The notes under the pieces were generated by a model. That model was not told where the DNA came from, did no database searches, and saw only the letters and a program-made list of their open reading frames with translations. Below, piece after piece: positions 25,703 through 34,331 of a stretch of 64,000 nucleotides of DNA. The stretch covers positions 2,976,001-3,040,000 of the forward strand of contig NZ_CP029210.1 in the NCBI RefSeq assembly GCF_003100395.1, read 5' to 3'. Every line of letters starts with the position of its first letter. Positions within the stretch are counted from its first letter, which is position 1. A program made the translations under genes and the position numbers. This DNA is from Aquabacterium olei (GTDB lineage: Bacteria > Pseudomonadota > Gammaproteobacteria > Burkholderiales > Burkholderiaceae_C).

Positions 25703-26959
25703 ATGCGTTCCATCGTCTGGCTTCTGCTGCTGGCCGTCGTGGCCGTGGTCGGGGCCACCGCCCTCGGCGCCAATGACGGCCTCGTCACCCTCTACTGGAT
25801 GGGCTGGCGCGCCGACCTCTCGCTCAACCTCTTCCTGATCAGCCTGATCCTGATCTACCTGGCCGTGTACTCGCTGATCCGCGGGCTCGACGGCCTGCTG
25901 GATCTGCCGCAGCGCGCCCGACGCTGGCGCCTGAACCAGCGCGACCGTCTGGCGCAGGCGGCCCTGCGAGAAGGGCTGGCGCTGTACATGGCCGGTCGCT
26001 ACAGCCGAGCCCACCGCGCCTGCCAGAAGGCGATCGCCATCCAGGCCGACACGCCTGAACTCGCGCTCGACGCCGAGTTCACGGCCCTGGCCCACCTGCT
26101 GTCGGCGGGCAGCCTGCACCGCCTGCAAGACCGCCCGCGCCGCGACGAGCAGCTGCGGCGCGCCATCGAGCTCTCGCAGCTGACGCGCAAGCCGCGCCCG
26201 ACAGAAGAAGGCGCGCGCCTGATGGCCGCCGAATGCGCGCTGGAAGACCGCGACGCCCCCAAGGCCCTGCGCGATCTGGCCGAGCTGCCGCCCGGCGTGG
26301 CACGCCGCACGCAGGCCCTGCGCCTCAAACTCCAGGCTGCCCGGCTGGCCCGCCAGCCCGTCGAGGCGCTGCGCACCGCCCGCCTGCTGGCCAAGCACCA
26401 GGGCTTCACGCCGGTTGCCGCCGAAGGCCTGCTGCGCACACTGGCCACCGAGACACTCGATTCGGCCCGCGACGCCGACCAGCTCCGCAACGTGTGGTCG
26501 CATCTGGACCCCGCCGACCGGCGCGACCCGATGGTGGTGGCGCATGCCGCACGGCGCATGGCCTCCCTCGGCGCCCCGACCGATGCACGGCAGTGGCTGG
26601 CCCCGCTGTGGGACCGCCTGACCGAGCAAGCGCCCGAGGCCGTCGACGCGCTCACCCAGGCCCTGGGCGACAGTCTGATCGGCCTGGAAGCCGAGTGGCT
26701 GCCCCGCCTGGATGCCTGCACGCAGATGGCCCTGCGCCATCCGGGCCTGGCGCTGGTGCTGGGCCTGGCGTTGTCGGAACGGCAGCTGTGGGGCAAGGCG
26801 CGCGGCATGCTGATGTCGGCCGCCAATGACCAGGCGCTGGACACCGAGCGGCGCCGCACCGCCTGGGCCGCGCTGGGCCAGCTGGCCGAACGCGAACATC
26901 GCGACGACGAAGCCGCCCGCTTCTACCGTCGGGCCGCCCTGCCCGGCGAACGCGACTGA
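25703..26959 (+). CDS. hemY: HemY, TPR-containing haem-operon membrane protein
   Basis: A 418-residue protein. Two N-terminal membrane helices (about residues 4-22 and 41-62) carry the HemY_N domain with LVTLYWMGWRADLSLN between them; the remainder is helical TPR-like repeats. It is not the protoporphyrinogen oxidase HemY of Bacillus. In proteobacteria it is proposed to organise late haem enzymes. It sits 20 bp after hemX and completes the hemCDXY operon. Confidence 0.9.
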   Translation: MRSIVWLLLLAVVAVVGATALGANDGLVTLYWMGWRADLSLNLFLISLILIYLAVYSLIRGLDGLLDLPQRARRWRLNQRDRLAQAALREGLALYMAGRYSRAHRACQKAIAIQADTPELALDAEFTALAHLLSAGSLHRLQDRPRRDEQLRRAIELSQLTRKPRPTEEGARLMAAECALEDRDAPKALRDLAELPPGVARRTQALRLKLQAARLARQPVEALRTARLLAKHQGFTPVAAEGLLRTLATETLDSARDADQLRNVWSHLDPADRRDPMVVAHAARRMASLGAPTDARQWLAPLWDRLTEQAPEAVDALTQALGDSLIGLEAEWLPRLDACTQMALRHPGLALVLGLALSERQLWGKARGMLMSAANDQALDTERRRTAWAALGQLAEREHRDDEAARFYRRAALPGERD

Positions 26960-27022
26960 TCCGCCACAGTGGTGTGGTGCTCGCCACACCGCGCCGCGGC
27001 GGCGCACAAAAAGTGCACCGTT

Positions 27023-27052
27023 TTGACGGCAGGGCTGAAAACATGCTATAGT
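27023..27052 (+). promoter_or_regulatory. Strong sigma-70 promoter of the tRNA-Arg pair
   Basis: TTGACG, an 18-bp spacer and TATAGT with a TGC extended -10 directly before it. It ends 11 bp before the first tRNA, and AT content is locally high. Confidence 0.75.
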
Positions 27053-27063
27053 TTCACTTCTCG

Positions 27064-27140
27064 GCGGCTGTAGCTCAGTTGGATAGAGTACTTGGCTACG
27101 AACCAAGGGGTCGTGGGTTCGAATCCTGCCAGCCGCACCA
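27064..27140 (+). tRNA. tRNA-Arg (anticodon ACG), copy 1
   Basis: A 77-nt cloverleaf with encoded CCA. The acceptor GCGGCTG pairs with CAGCCGC; the anticodon stem CTTGG/CCAAG encloses CTACGAA, so the anticodon is ACG (read as ICG after deamination by TadA); the T-arm carries GTTCGAATC. It is identical to copy 2. Confidence 0.97.
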
Positions 27141-27171
27141 GTTTCGCAACTGGTAGCCGAGAACATTTTTA

Positions 27172-27248
27172 GCGGCTGTAGCTCAGTTGGATAGAGTACT
27201 TGGCTACGAACCAAGGGGTCGTGGGTTCGAATCCTGCCAGCCGCACCA
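27172..27248 (+). tRNA. tRNA-Arg (anticodon ACG), copy 2
   Basis: Identical in sequence to the copy 31 bp upstream, including the CCA end, and evidently cotranscribed with it. It is followed 22 bp later by a strong terminator. Confidence 0.97.
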
Positions 27249-27270
27249 AGCACATTGCGTTGTGCGCCAG

Positions 27271-27312
27271 AAGGTCAGATGTCTCAAGGCATCTGACCTT
27301 TTGTGTTTTTGC
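27271..27312 (+). terminator. Terminator of the tRNA-Arg operon
   Basis: AAGGTCAGATG (27271-27281) pairs with CATCTGACCTT (27290-27300), a perfect 11-bp stem with an 8-nt loop. It is followed by TTGTGTTTTT. Confidence 0.9.
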
Positions 27313-27437
27313 CTCCGCTTTCGTCACGCCGAGGCCCCTCCGGATGACACGCAGCGCGTATGCTGTCGGGCATTCAACCCAGGGCCGGCATGCACCGGCC
27401 CGGCTGCGCCACGCGCAGGACACCGGAGACAACGCCC

Positions 27438-28280
27438 ATGCCCTCTTGCTCCCCCTCCCGCTCGCCATGGCGGCGCCCCCTGCTCGCCGCAGGTCTGCTG
27501 CTCGCCCTCATCGGCACGGCCTCTGCGCAGGACAGCACCCGCAGCGACTGGCTGCGCAACCCCGCCATGGGCAATTACAAGGCCTACGCCGAGTTCAAGA
27601 TGGGGCACTACACCGAGGCCCGCCATGTGTGGGAGACGCTCACCGAGGTGGGCAACGGCGATGCGCTGTTCAACCTGGGCGTGCTGGCCGAAGATGGACT
27701 CGGCGAGCCGCGTGATCTGCGCAAGGCCGAGACGCTCTACACCGCGGCGGCACGGGCCGGCAACTTCAAGGCGCAGTACCGGCTGGGCCTGCTCTACAGC
27801 ACCGGCGAGACCTTGTCTCGTGACTCGGCCCGGGCACGGCTCTATCTCGGCATGGCGGCGCAGGCCGGTGACACGGACGCACGCGCCCGCCTGGCGGCAC
27901 TCGATCAGCCCGATCTGGCCTTGAGCCCGTACCAACAAGCGGAATCGCTGTCGGCCGCGGGCCGCCACACCGAGGCCGCCGCGCTGTATGCACGCCTGGC
28001 CGACCAGGGTGACCGCAGCGCCCAGACGCGGCTGGCCTGGATGCACGAGGCCGGCCGTGGCGTGCCGCGCGACCTGGCCGAAGCGGCCCGGCGCTTTCGT
28101 CTGGCGGCCGACGCCGGCGAGGCCGAGGCCCAGTACGCGCTGGCTGTGATGCACCGCACCGGCGTGGGCCAGGACAAGGACCTGCCGGCCAGCCTGCACT
28201 GGCTGAAGAAGGCGGCAGCCCAAGGCTATCCGGCGGCGTTGGCGGCCCTGCAATCGGGCAGCGCCGCCGGGCTGTATTGA
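27438..28280 (+). CDS. Secreted Sel1-repeat (TPR-like) protein
   Basis: A 280-residue protein with an N-terminal signal peptide (RRPLLAAGLLLALIGTASA, likely cleaved before QDS). The rest is made of about six Sel1-like repeats with the pattern of A-LGxLYxxGxG, for example RLGLLYSTGE and RLAWMHEAGRG. Such proteins act as periplasmic scaffolds. The ATG at 27438 is chosen because it directly precedes the signal peptide; an earlier ATG at 27390 would add 16 codons. No clear partner is seen nearby. Confidence 0.82.
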   Translation: MPSCSPSRSPWRRPLLAAGLLLALIGTASAQDSTRSDWLRNPAMGNYKAYAEFKMGHYTEARHVWETLTEVGNGDALFNLGVLAEDGLGEPRDLRKAETLYTAAARAGNFKAQYRLGLLYSTGETLSRDSARARLYLGMAAQAGDTDARARLAALDQPDLALSPYQQAESLSAAGRHTEAAALYARLADQGDRSAQTRLAWMHEAGRGVPRDLAEAARRFRLAADAGEAEAQYALAVMHRTGVGQDKDLPASLHWLKKAAAQGYPAALAALQSGSAAGLY

Positions 28281-28298
28281 GGATCGGCCCGCGCGGGC

Positions 28299-29021
28299 TC
28301 AGACCGGCGGCTGGCTCAGCCGGCGCCGCGTCCACCACAGCAGGGTCGCCACGCCCGCGAACACGGCGGCAAGGCTGGCCCATGCGCCGGGTCCCGGCTC
28401 GCGCCACACCGCGACCACACGGTCCATGAACAGCGACATCCCGACGGTGCCGGGCAGCAGGCCGAGAAAGCTGCCCAGCACGTAATCACGCAGGCGAACG
28501 CCCAGCGCACCGGCCGCGACATTGACGACCAGGAACGGCGCCACCGGCAACGCGCGGACCACCGCCACCGTCCACAGGCCGCGCCGGTGCAGGTGCGCCG
28601 ACAGCAGCGCCAGCCGCCCGCCCGCTGCCCGGTCGATCAGCGCCGGGCCGCTCCAGCGCCCCACCGCCCAGGCAACGACCGCCCCCGCCAGCATCCCCGC
28701 CATCGCGTAGGCCATGCCGGGCCACGGGCCGAACACCAGCACGCCCGCTGCAATCAGCGCGGCCACGGGCACCGCCAGAAACACGGCCAGCACGTAGCCA
28801 CCGATCACGGCCAGCGAGCCGAACGGGGTCTGCAACAGCGTGCGGCCAGCCTCTGACAAAGCCGGCAGGCTGAGCAGCGCCCGCGCCTGCGGCTGCTGCC
28901 ACAGCCACACGAGCGCCACGCCCACCAGCGCGTAGGCCGCAATGAACAGCAAGCGCGCCCGCCGCAGCGGAGGCACAGAGAGCGAGGAAGGCAAGGACGG
29001 TCTCCAGGCGCAGCGGCCCAT
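28299..29021 (-). CDS. TVP38/TMEM64 (VTT-domain) family membrane protein
   Basis: A 240-residue polytopic inner-membrane protein of the SNARE-associated/DedA-like superfamily. The VTT domain includes a GGYVLAVFLAVPVAALIAAG segment, then GPWPGMAYAMAGMLAGA and the loop LPVAPFLVVNVAAGALGVRL typical of this family. These proteins are lipid-scramblase-like. The ATG at 29021 is used because the residues upstream of it are not conserved. It lies downstream of the LOV-kinase gene (116 bp). Confidence 0.85.
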   Translation of the reverse strand: MGRCAWRPSLPSSLSVPPLRRARLLFIAAYALVGVALVWLWQQPQARALLSLPALSEAGRTLLQTPFGSLAVIGGYVLAVFLAVPVAALIAAGVLVFGPWPGMAYAMAGMLAGAVVAWAVGRWSGPALIDRAAGGRLALLSAHLHRRGLWTVAVVRALPVAPFLVVNVAAGALGVRLRDYVLGSFLGLLPGTVGMSLFMDRVVAVWREPGPGAWASLAAVFAGVATLLWWTRRRLSQPPV

Positions 29022-29137
29022 CGCCGCGCGCGCAGAGCGATGCTGCCCCGCCGCCCCGGGCCCGGCCATGCGGAGATGCCCCCGAACGAGGCCTCAGCCC
29101 CCGCGCTTCGGGGAGGCGCGCATCCCGCGCGCCACGC

Positions 29138-31906
29138 TCAGGCCAAGGCCGCCGCGGACTCGCCTTGCTGCGCCGCCGGCGCACCGCTCACCACCGGCAG
29201 CCACAGCACCACCGTGGTCCCCACGCCGTGCTCGCTGGTCAGCATCACCTGGCCACCGTGCAGCTCGATGATCTCCTTCACGATGGTCATGCCCAGGCCC
29301 GTGCCCGGAATGTTGCCCGAGGTGTCGGCGCGGAAAAAGCGTTCGAACACCCGCTCGAGCTGGTCGGGCGTCATGCCCAGGCCATGGTCGGTGACCTGGA
29401 TGCCGACCTCGCCCTGCGCCCCCTGCGACCGCCACAGCAGCGACAGCTCGATGGCGCCGCCCCCCGGCGAATACTTGTAGGCGTTGGACAGCACGTTGGT
29501 CAGCGCCAGCGACAGCTTCTCCCGATCGACATCGACAACGATGGGCTCCTCGGGCAGGCGGTAGTCCACCTTGCGGGGGTCGTTGTGCACCAGCAGGCCC
29601 GACAGCGTGCCCTCGATCAGCGGCTGCAGCATCTGGCGCTCGCGCTTGAAGTCCTTGCCCCGGCGTGACTCGATGCGGGCCAGGTCCAGCAACTCGTTGA
29701 CCAGGTTGATCAGCACCTGGGCCTGCCGGTGGATGGTCGACAGCATGTCGTTGCGCCGCTCGTCGCTGAACTGGCGCTTGAGCAGCAGTTCGGTGAAGCC
29801 GAAGATGCTGGCCATCGGCGTGCGCAGTTCGTGCGCGGCCATCGACAGGAACTCGCTCTTCATGCGGTCCACCTCACGCTCGTGCGTGACATCGCGGAAG
29901 TACATGACGGTCTCGTTGTCCTGCCCGCCGTGGCGCACGCGACGGGTGAGGGTGCGCGCGCATGGCGTATGCAGGTGGAGCAGTTCCCGCGGCCCGAACT
30001 GGCGTGCATCGCTCTCGGCGCTCTGCCCTTCGTGCGGCGCGACGGCATCGCTCTCGACCCACTGACAGCGCGCCATCAACTGCTCTTCCAGCGCCTCGAT
30101 CGACTGCCCGACCAGATCGGCCGCCAGCAAGCCGGTCATGCGCTCGAAGGCCGGGTTCACGATGCTGACCTCGCCCCGCTTGTCCAGCACCACAAAGCCA
30201 TCGGGGCTCAGGTCGAACACGGCATTGAGACGCTCGGTGCGCAGCTGCAGCACCTGCTCGGCCGCGATGCGATCGGTGATGTCCGACTGCACGCCCACGT
30301 AATGCGTCAGCTCGCCCTCGGCATTGAGCACGGGCGAGATGGCCAGCTCGTTGTAGAACAGGCTGCCATCCTTGCGATAGTTGCGCACGACCACCTGACA
30401 GGGCCGGCCCTCACGGATGGCCTCGCGCATGGCTTCGATGCCCGGCTGGTTGCGATCGTGACGCTGCAGCAGGCTGCAGTTCAGGCCCAGCACCTCGTGG
30501 GCCTCGTAGCCGGTGATCTTCTCGAACGCGGCGTTCACGTAGATCACGGGGTGATTGGGCAAGGTCATGGACGCGATCACCACGCCATCGGCCGACGAAG
30601 CCAGCGCGCGGTCACGCAGAATGAGCTCCTGCTCGGCCCACTTCGCGTCGGTGGTGTCGCGCACGATGAAGGTCTGGATGCGCTCGCCGTCCAGCGTGGC
30701 CCGGCTGGCCGACACCGCCACCGGAAAGGCCGTGCCCTCGTTGCGCAGCCCCGTGGTCTCACAGCCGATCACGCGGTTGGAGAAGCCATGGTTGGCAAAC
30801 CAGTCGTCCAGGCCGTCGGGCGACAGCGCGGGCAGCACGCTGTTGATCGGCTGCCCCATCAGCACGTCAGGCGGCCGGCCGAAGATGCTGGTGGTGGCCT
30901 GATTGCACCATCGCACCAGCCCCTGGCCGTCGACCATCACGATGGCATCGGCCGCGGTGTCCATCACCGCCTGGTTGCGGGACTGCGTGCGCTGCAGCTC
31001 GGCCGACATCTCGCTGGCCATGCGGGCGGCCCGCCTGCGCGTCGAAATGAGCATCAGGTAGACATGCAGCGCCGTGAGCGTGCAGACCAGCCCGAACGCT
31101 GCGGCCGCCCAGACGCTGGCGTAGCGCATCAGGCCCTGCCACCACCCACGCGCCTGTTCGTGGCCCTGCAGCGTGAGGGTCAGGCGCTCGCCGGCCAGCA
31201 TGATGCCAACGTCGCGGTGCCAGCGGTTGCGCGTCCCATCGTCCAGCATGGGCGCCGAAGGTGCCCCTGCCGCGTCGTGCAGCGGCACGGGCACCTTGCC
31301 GAACAGCCGGGCCCACAGCAGCCAGTCGCCTCGAGGCAGGGCCGCGGGCAGCAGATCGGCGTCATTCAGCAACGTCACGACCCAGCCTCGCGAAGCGGGC
31401 AGCGCGCGTGCCATGAAGCGGCTCCCGCTCGCCGCCCCGGTGGCCGGCGGACACAAGGTGGTGGCGCTGCCCTCCACATGCACCAGGCAGGACGCCAGCG
31501 CCTCGCTCTCGGCCGGGGGGTAGCCTCCCAGCCGACCCAAGGCCGCGGGCGATGCGGCCTCGCCCTTCACACGCACGATGCGGGCAGCGGGCCAGGTGGC
31601 AGAGGCCGTCCCGCGGTCGTTGGCGCCGAACCAGGCCGCCGCCTGCTCCAGCGTCGTCACGCGCTGCATCAGACGATCCTGCAGCAACATCTGCAGCCGC
31701 ACGGCATCGGCATCGAACTCGTGCCGGGTCCGTTCGGCCTCGATGCGCCACACGGTGAAGACCATGGCCGCGGTCAGCAGCACCCCGATGGCACCGATGA
31801 GCGTCAGGGCATGCCCCAGCGGAATCCGCCCGGTCAGGCGCTCCAGCGCCGAGATGAGCCGTTCCAGGGTGGCGGGAAGCTCCACTGCATCACGACGATG
31901 GTTCAT
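29138..31906 (-). CDS. Membrane-anchored multi-PAS sensor histidine kinase with a LOV-like domain
   Basis: A 922-residue kinase. A membrane helix (about residues 32-54) and a second one (262-288) flank a roughly 205-residue periplasmic region. Then come PAS1 (310-415), PAS2 (432-545), PAS3 (555-680), a HisKA domain with AAHELRTPMASI (H692) and a complete HATPase_c domain (N808, DHGLGM at 840-845, GTGLGM at 868-873). PAS2 carries GLNCSLLQ with Cys477 and Gln481, N509, N519 and Q540, the residue set that binds flavin and forms the photoadduct in LOV domains; the usual Arg after Cys is Ser. The start at 31906 fits the first conserved residues. It is the fourth gene of a signalling operon. Confidence 0.88.
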   Translation of the reverse strand: MNHRRDAVELPATLERLISALERLTGRIPLGHALTLIGAIGVLLTAAMVFTVWRIEAERTRHEFDADAVRLQMLLQDRLMQRVTTLEQAAAWFGANDRGTASATWPAARIVRVKGEAASPAALGRLGGYPPAESEALASCLVHVEGSATTLCPPATGAASGSRFMARALPASRGWVVTLLNDADLLPAALPRGDWLLWARLFGKVPVPLHDAAGAPSAPMLDDGTRNRWHRDVGIMLAGERLTLTLQGHEQARGWWQGLMRYASVWAAAAFGLVCTLTALHVYLMLISTRRRAARMASEMSAELQRTQSRNQAVMDTAADAIVMVDGQGLVRWCNQATTSIFGRPPDVLMGQPINSVLPALSPDGLDDWFANHGFSNRVIGCETTGLRNEGTAFPVAVSASRATLDGERIQTFIVRDTTDAKWAEQELILRDRALASSADGVVIASMTLPNHPVIYVNAAFEKITGYEAHEVLGLNCSLLQRHDRNQPGIEAMREAIREGRPCQVVVRNYRKDGSLFYNELAISPVLNAEGELTHYVGVQSDITDRIAAEQVLQLRTERLNAVFDLSPDGFVVLDKRGEVSIVNPAFERMTGLLAADLVGQSIEALEEQLMARCQWVESDAVAPHEGQSAESDARQFGPRELLHLHTPCARTLTRRVRHGGQDNETVMYFRDVTHEREVDRMKSEFLSMAAHELRTPMASIFGFTELLLKRQFSDERRNDMLSTIHRQAQVLINLVNELLDLARIESRRGKDFKRERQMLQPLIEGTLSGLLVHNDPRKVDYRLPEEPIVVDVDREKLSLALTNVLSNAYKYSPGGGAIELSLLWRSQGAQGEVGIQVTDHGLGMTPDQLERVFERFFRADTSGNIPGTGLGMTIVKEIIELHGGQVMLTSEHGVGTTVVLWLPVVSGAPAAQQGESAAALA

Positions 31907-31977
31907 GGCCTCACTCCTTGCGCCCGCATGGGGGCCGTCACGGGGTGCCCGGCACCTCGCTCGGTGCAGGGCTGTCC

Positions 31978-32355
31978 TCAGGCAACGGTCGAGACCATGG
32001 CCTCCACGCGCTCGATCAGCTCCAGCGGGCTGAACGGCTTGACCAGGTACGCGTCGGCGCCTGCCGCCTCGCCAGCAGCAAGGTCCGTCGCCTGACCGCG
32101 CGCCGTCAGCATGACCACCTGGATCGCCTTCAGCTCGGGATCCTGCTTGATGCGGGTGCACACCTGGTACCCGTCCAGCAGGCCCGGCATCATCACGTCC
32201 AGCAGCATCACCGTGGGCCGGATCGCCCGGGCCATGGCCAGACCGGACTCACCGTCGTGGGCCTCGTGGATTTCGAAATCGCCGAACTCCAGCGTCATGC
32301 GGATCAGCTTGCGGATGTCGGCCTGGTCTTCAACAATCAGGATGCGGTGGGCCAT
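31978..32355 (-). CDS. Single-domain response regulator (CheY-like receiver)
   Basis: A 125-residue receiver domain without an output domain. The acidic pocket VEDQ, the phosphoacceptor aspartate in LLDVMMPG, the switch threonine in MLTARG and the lysine in LVKPF are all present, so it should be phosphorylatable. Its gene is 71 bp upstream of the LOV-type kinase and 10 bp downstream of the degenerate kinase. It may receive phosphate from the former. Confidence 0.95.
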   Translation of the reverse strand: MAHRILIVEDQADIRKLIRMTLEFGDFEIHEAHDGESGLAMARAIRPTVMLLDVMMPGLLDGYQVCTRIKQDPELKAIQVVMLTARGQATDLAAGEAAGADAYLVKPFSPLELIERVEAMVSTVA

Positions 32356-32365
32356 GGCGGTCTCC

Positions 32366-33454
32366 TCAGTTCACTTTCTTGCTCATGCTGCGGGCCAGCA
32401 GTTGCGACATGTCGCGGGCATAGCGCTGGGCCTGCTCGACGGACAGCTGGGCGTCCTGCGTGGCGGGCGCCCCGGCGGGGATCTCGAGCACGAAGTCGAC
32501 GCCATCGAGATCGTCCTCGATGCGCACCGAGCCGCCGTGCTGTTCCAGGATGCGTTGGCTCAGCGCCAGGCCGATGCCCTGGCGCGCCACGGGTTTGGGC
32601 GAGTCGCCCACACCGAAGGGCACATACGCCTTGCGGCGCTCGTGGTTGGACACGAACAGGCCCTGGTTGCGGGCGCGCACCATCACCCGCGTGCCCACCG
32701 CCTGCACCGACAGGTCGATGAGCCCGCCGGGCTGCGCGCTGCGGATGGACTGCTCCAGGTACTCGGACATGGCCTTGCCCAGCCAGTGCACGCTGCCATA
32801 GACCGGCGGCAGCTCGCCCTCCACGCCGTTGACGGCCACCGTGACGTTGCGGGCAGAAGCCAGGTACATCACCTCGTCCAGCGCCTTGCGCAAGAGGTCG
32901 GGCAGCAGAATGCGCTCGTCGCGCTGGATGGCGCTCTCGCCGAAGACGCTGACCAGGTCGTGCAGCTTGCCCAGCTTGCCCGACAGCGCCGAGGCCTCTT
33001 CGGCCAGCGCCTGCAGTTCGGGCGCGATGCCCGGGCGCGCCAGGATCTGGCTGATCGCCGGCAACTTGCCGGCCAGCATCTCGATCGGGCGGGCCATTTC
33101 GGCGTCGATGTAGCCGATCAGGTTTTCCAGCGCGTGCGAGTACCAGCGCTCCTCCGAGACGTTGTTGAGCACCACCATCAGGTCGGTGCCCACCGGCGCA
33201 TTGATCACCACCGCGCGAATCGTGTCGGGGTTGGCCTCCTGCGTCGTCAGCTCGAACTGGAACGGCAGCGTCAGCATGTTCTGCCCGGCCGCCTTGACGG
33301 TGCGTTCGGCCACCGGGTCCATCATCGGCTGGCCCAGCATCACGGGCGTCATCTGCACCGCGGCCTTGTTGGCATAGCGCACCACCCCGTTGCGCTGCAC
33401 CCAGACCACGCCACTCTTGACCTGGTCAAACAACATCCGGAAAGCGTCGTTCAT
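32366..33454 (-). CDS. Degenerate histidine-kinase-like protein (PAS + pseudo-kinase)
   Basis: A 362-residue soluble protein. An N-terminal PAS-like domain spans about residues 5-100, followed by a helical region and a HATPase_c-like domain (about 185-325). The H-box aligned segment is IDAEMARPIEML, where Ala118 replaces the phosphoacceptor histidine. The N-box Asn is apparently Gln235, and G1 reads RNQGLF rather than DxGxG, while G2 (RQGIGLAL) is retained. It is thus predicted to be unable to autophosphorylate. It lies 21 bp downstream of the HTH gene and 10 bp upstream of the receiver gene. Confidence 0.82.
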   Translation of the reverse strand: MNDAFRMLFDQVKSGVVWVQRNGVVRYANKAAVQMTPVMLGQPMMDPVAERTVKAAGQNMLTLPFQFELTTQEANPDTIRAVVINAPVGTDLMVVLNNVSEERWYSHALENLIGYIDAEMARPIEMLAGKLPAISQILARPGIAPELQALAEEASALSGKLGKLHDLVSVFGESAIQRDERILLPDLLRKALDEVMYLASARNVTVAVNGVEGELPPVYGSVHWLGKAMSEYLEQSIRSAQPGGLIDLSVQAVGTRVMVRARNQGLFVSNHERRKAYVPFGVGDSPKPVARQGIGLALSQRILEQHGGSVRIEDDLDGVDFVLEIPAGAPATQDAQLSVEQAQRYARDMSQLLARSMSKKVN

Positions 33455-33475
33455 GGTGTTCCTTTTCTGGCGCCT

Positions 33476-34159
33476 TCAGCTGGCACGCTGTCCCAGCAAC
33501 TGGCGACCGACCCGCACGGCAATCGCCTCGGGCGACACCGGCAGGTGAATCCGCTCCGCGGCCAGTGGCAGGCCACCGCGGCGGGCAATTTCGTGGTCGC
33601 TGGCCGCACTCAGCACCAGCACGCGCATGCCGGCGAGTGACTCACATCGCTCCAGCGTCCGCAGCATCGCCATGCCGTCCATCCCGGGCAGGTCCAGGTT
33701 GGTCACCAGCAGGTCGGGCGCGCGCTGGCCGATCTGCAGCAAGGCCAGGTAACCGGTTTCGGCCATCCGCATCGTCACCGAAGGCCCGAACGGCTGCACG
33801 GCGGCTTCGCAGCGCGCCTGCCACTGCGGGTCATCGGCCACCAGCAGCACGTCCAGCGGCCGGGTGCCCTGCACGGCGTCGCGCGGACGGGCGGGTGGGG
33901 GCTGCACCTCGGGCACGGCAGCGAGCGCACGCGCCCGCTCGGCCGCGCGGGGCACTTCTCCACCCAGCCCGGTGCTCAGGGCCAGCGCCTCGACGGCGTT
34001 GTACGGAATGCGCCGGTGCCCCCCGGGCGTGCGAGCGGCCGGCAGGATGTCGGCCTCGACCCACAGCTGCACGGTGCGCAGCGAAACACCCAGGCGGAGG
34101 GCGGCCTCGCGGGTGGTCAGCATGCGGGCCGCGGGGCCCAAAGGAATCACGTGGGACAT
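33476..34159 (-). CDS. MerR/excisionase-type HTH protein with degenerate receiver domain
   Basis: A 227-residue protein. Residues about 12-60 are a MerR/excisionase-like helix-turn-helix (LTTREAALRLGVSLRTVQLW, then ADILPAARTPGGHRRIPY). A Pro/Ala linker leads to a receiver fold at about 103-225. There the phosphoacceptor position is Asn154 (VTNLDLPGMDG) and the invariant Lys is Leu206 (IHLPV), while the acidic pair D109/D110 and S184 remain, so classical phosphorylation is unlikely. The ATG at 34159 is preferred; the frame is open farther upstream. It is the first gene of the four-gene signalling operon. Confidence 0.8.
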   Translation of the reverse strand: MSHVIPLGPAARMLTTREAALRLGVSLRTVQLWVEADILPAARTPGGHRRIPYNAVEALALSTGLGGEVPRAAERARALAAVPEVQPPPARPRDAVQGTRPLDVLLVADDPQWQARCEAAVQPFGPSVTMRMAETGYLALLQIGQRAPDLLVTNLDLPGMDGMAMLRTLERCESLAGMRVLVLSAASDHEIARRGGLPLAAERIHLPVSPEAIAVRVGRQLLGQRAS

Positions 34160-34294
34160 GGGGCACACCTTTTTGTCGCGCCAGTGGGGGGTCTCACCCA
34201 TGTTGTCGGCAGACATTTCAGTTTTTCGAGTTCCACAACCTCACCCGCAGGCCCCTGGAGCACAAAACACCCACGGGGCGTGCAGAAGTCGCAT

Positions 34295-34323
34295 TTGGCG
34301 CCCCCCGTTGGATTGGGCACAAT
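34295..34323 (+). promoter_or_regulatory. Promoter of greB
   Basis: TTGGCG, an exact 17-bp spacer and CACAAT. Transcription would start near 34330, only one or two bases before the ATG at 34332, so the mRNA would be almost leaderless. Confidence 0.5.
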
Positions 34324-34331
34324 CGCGTCCC

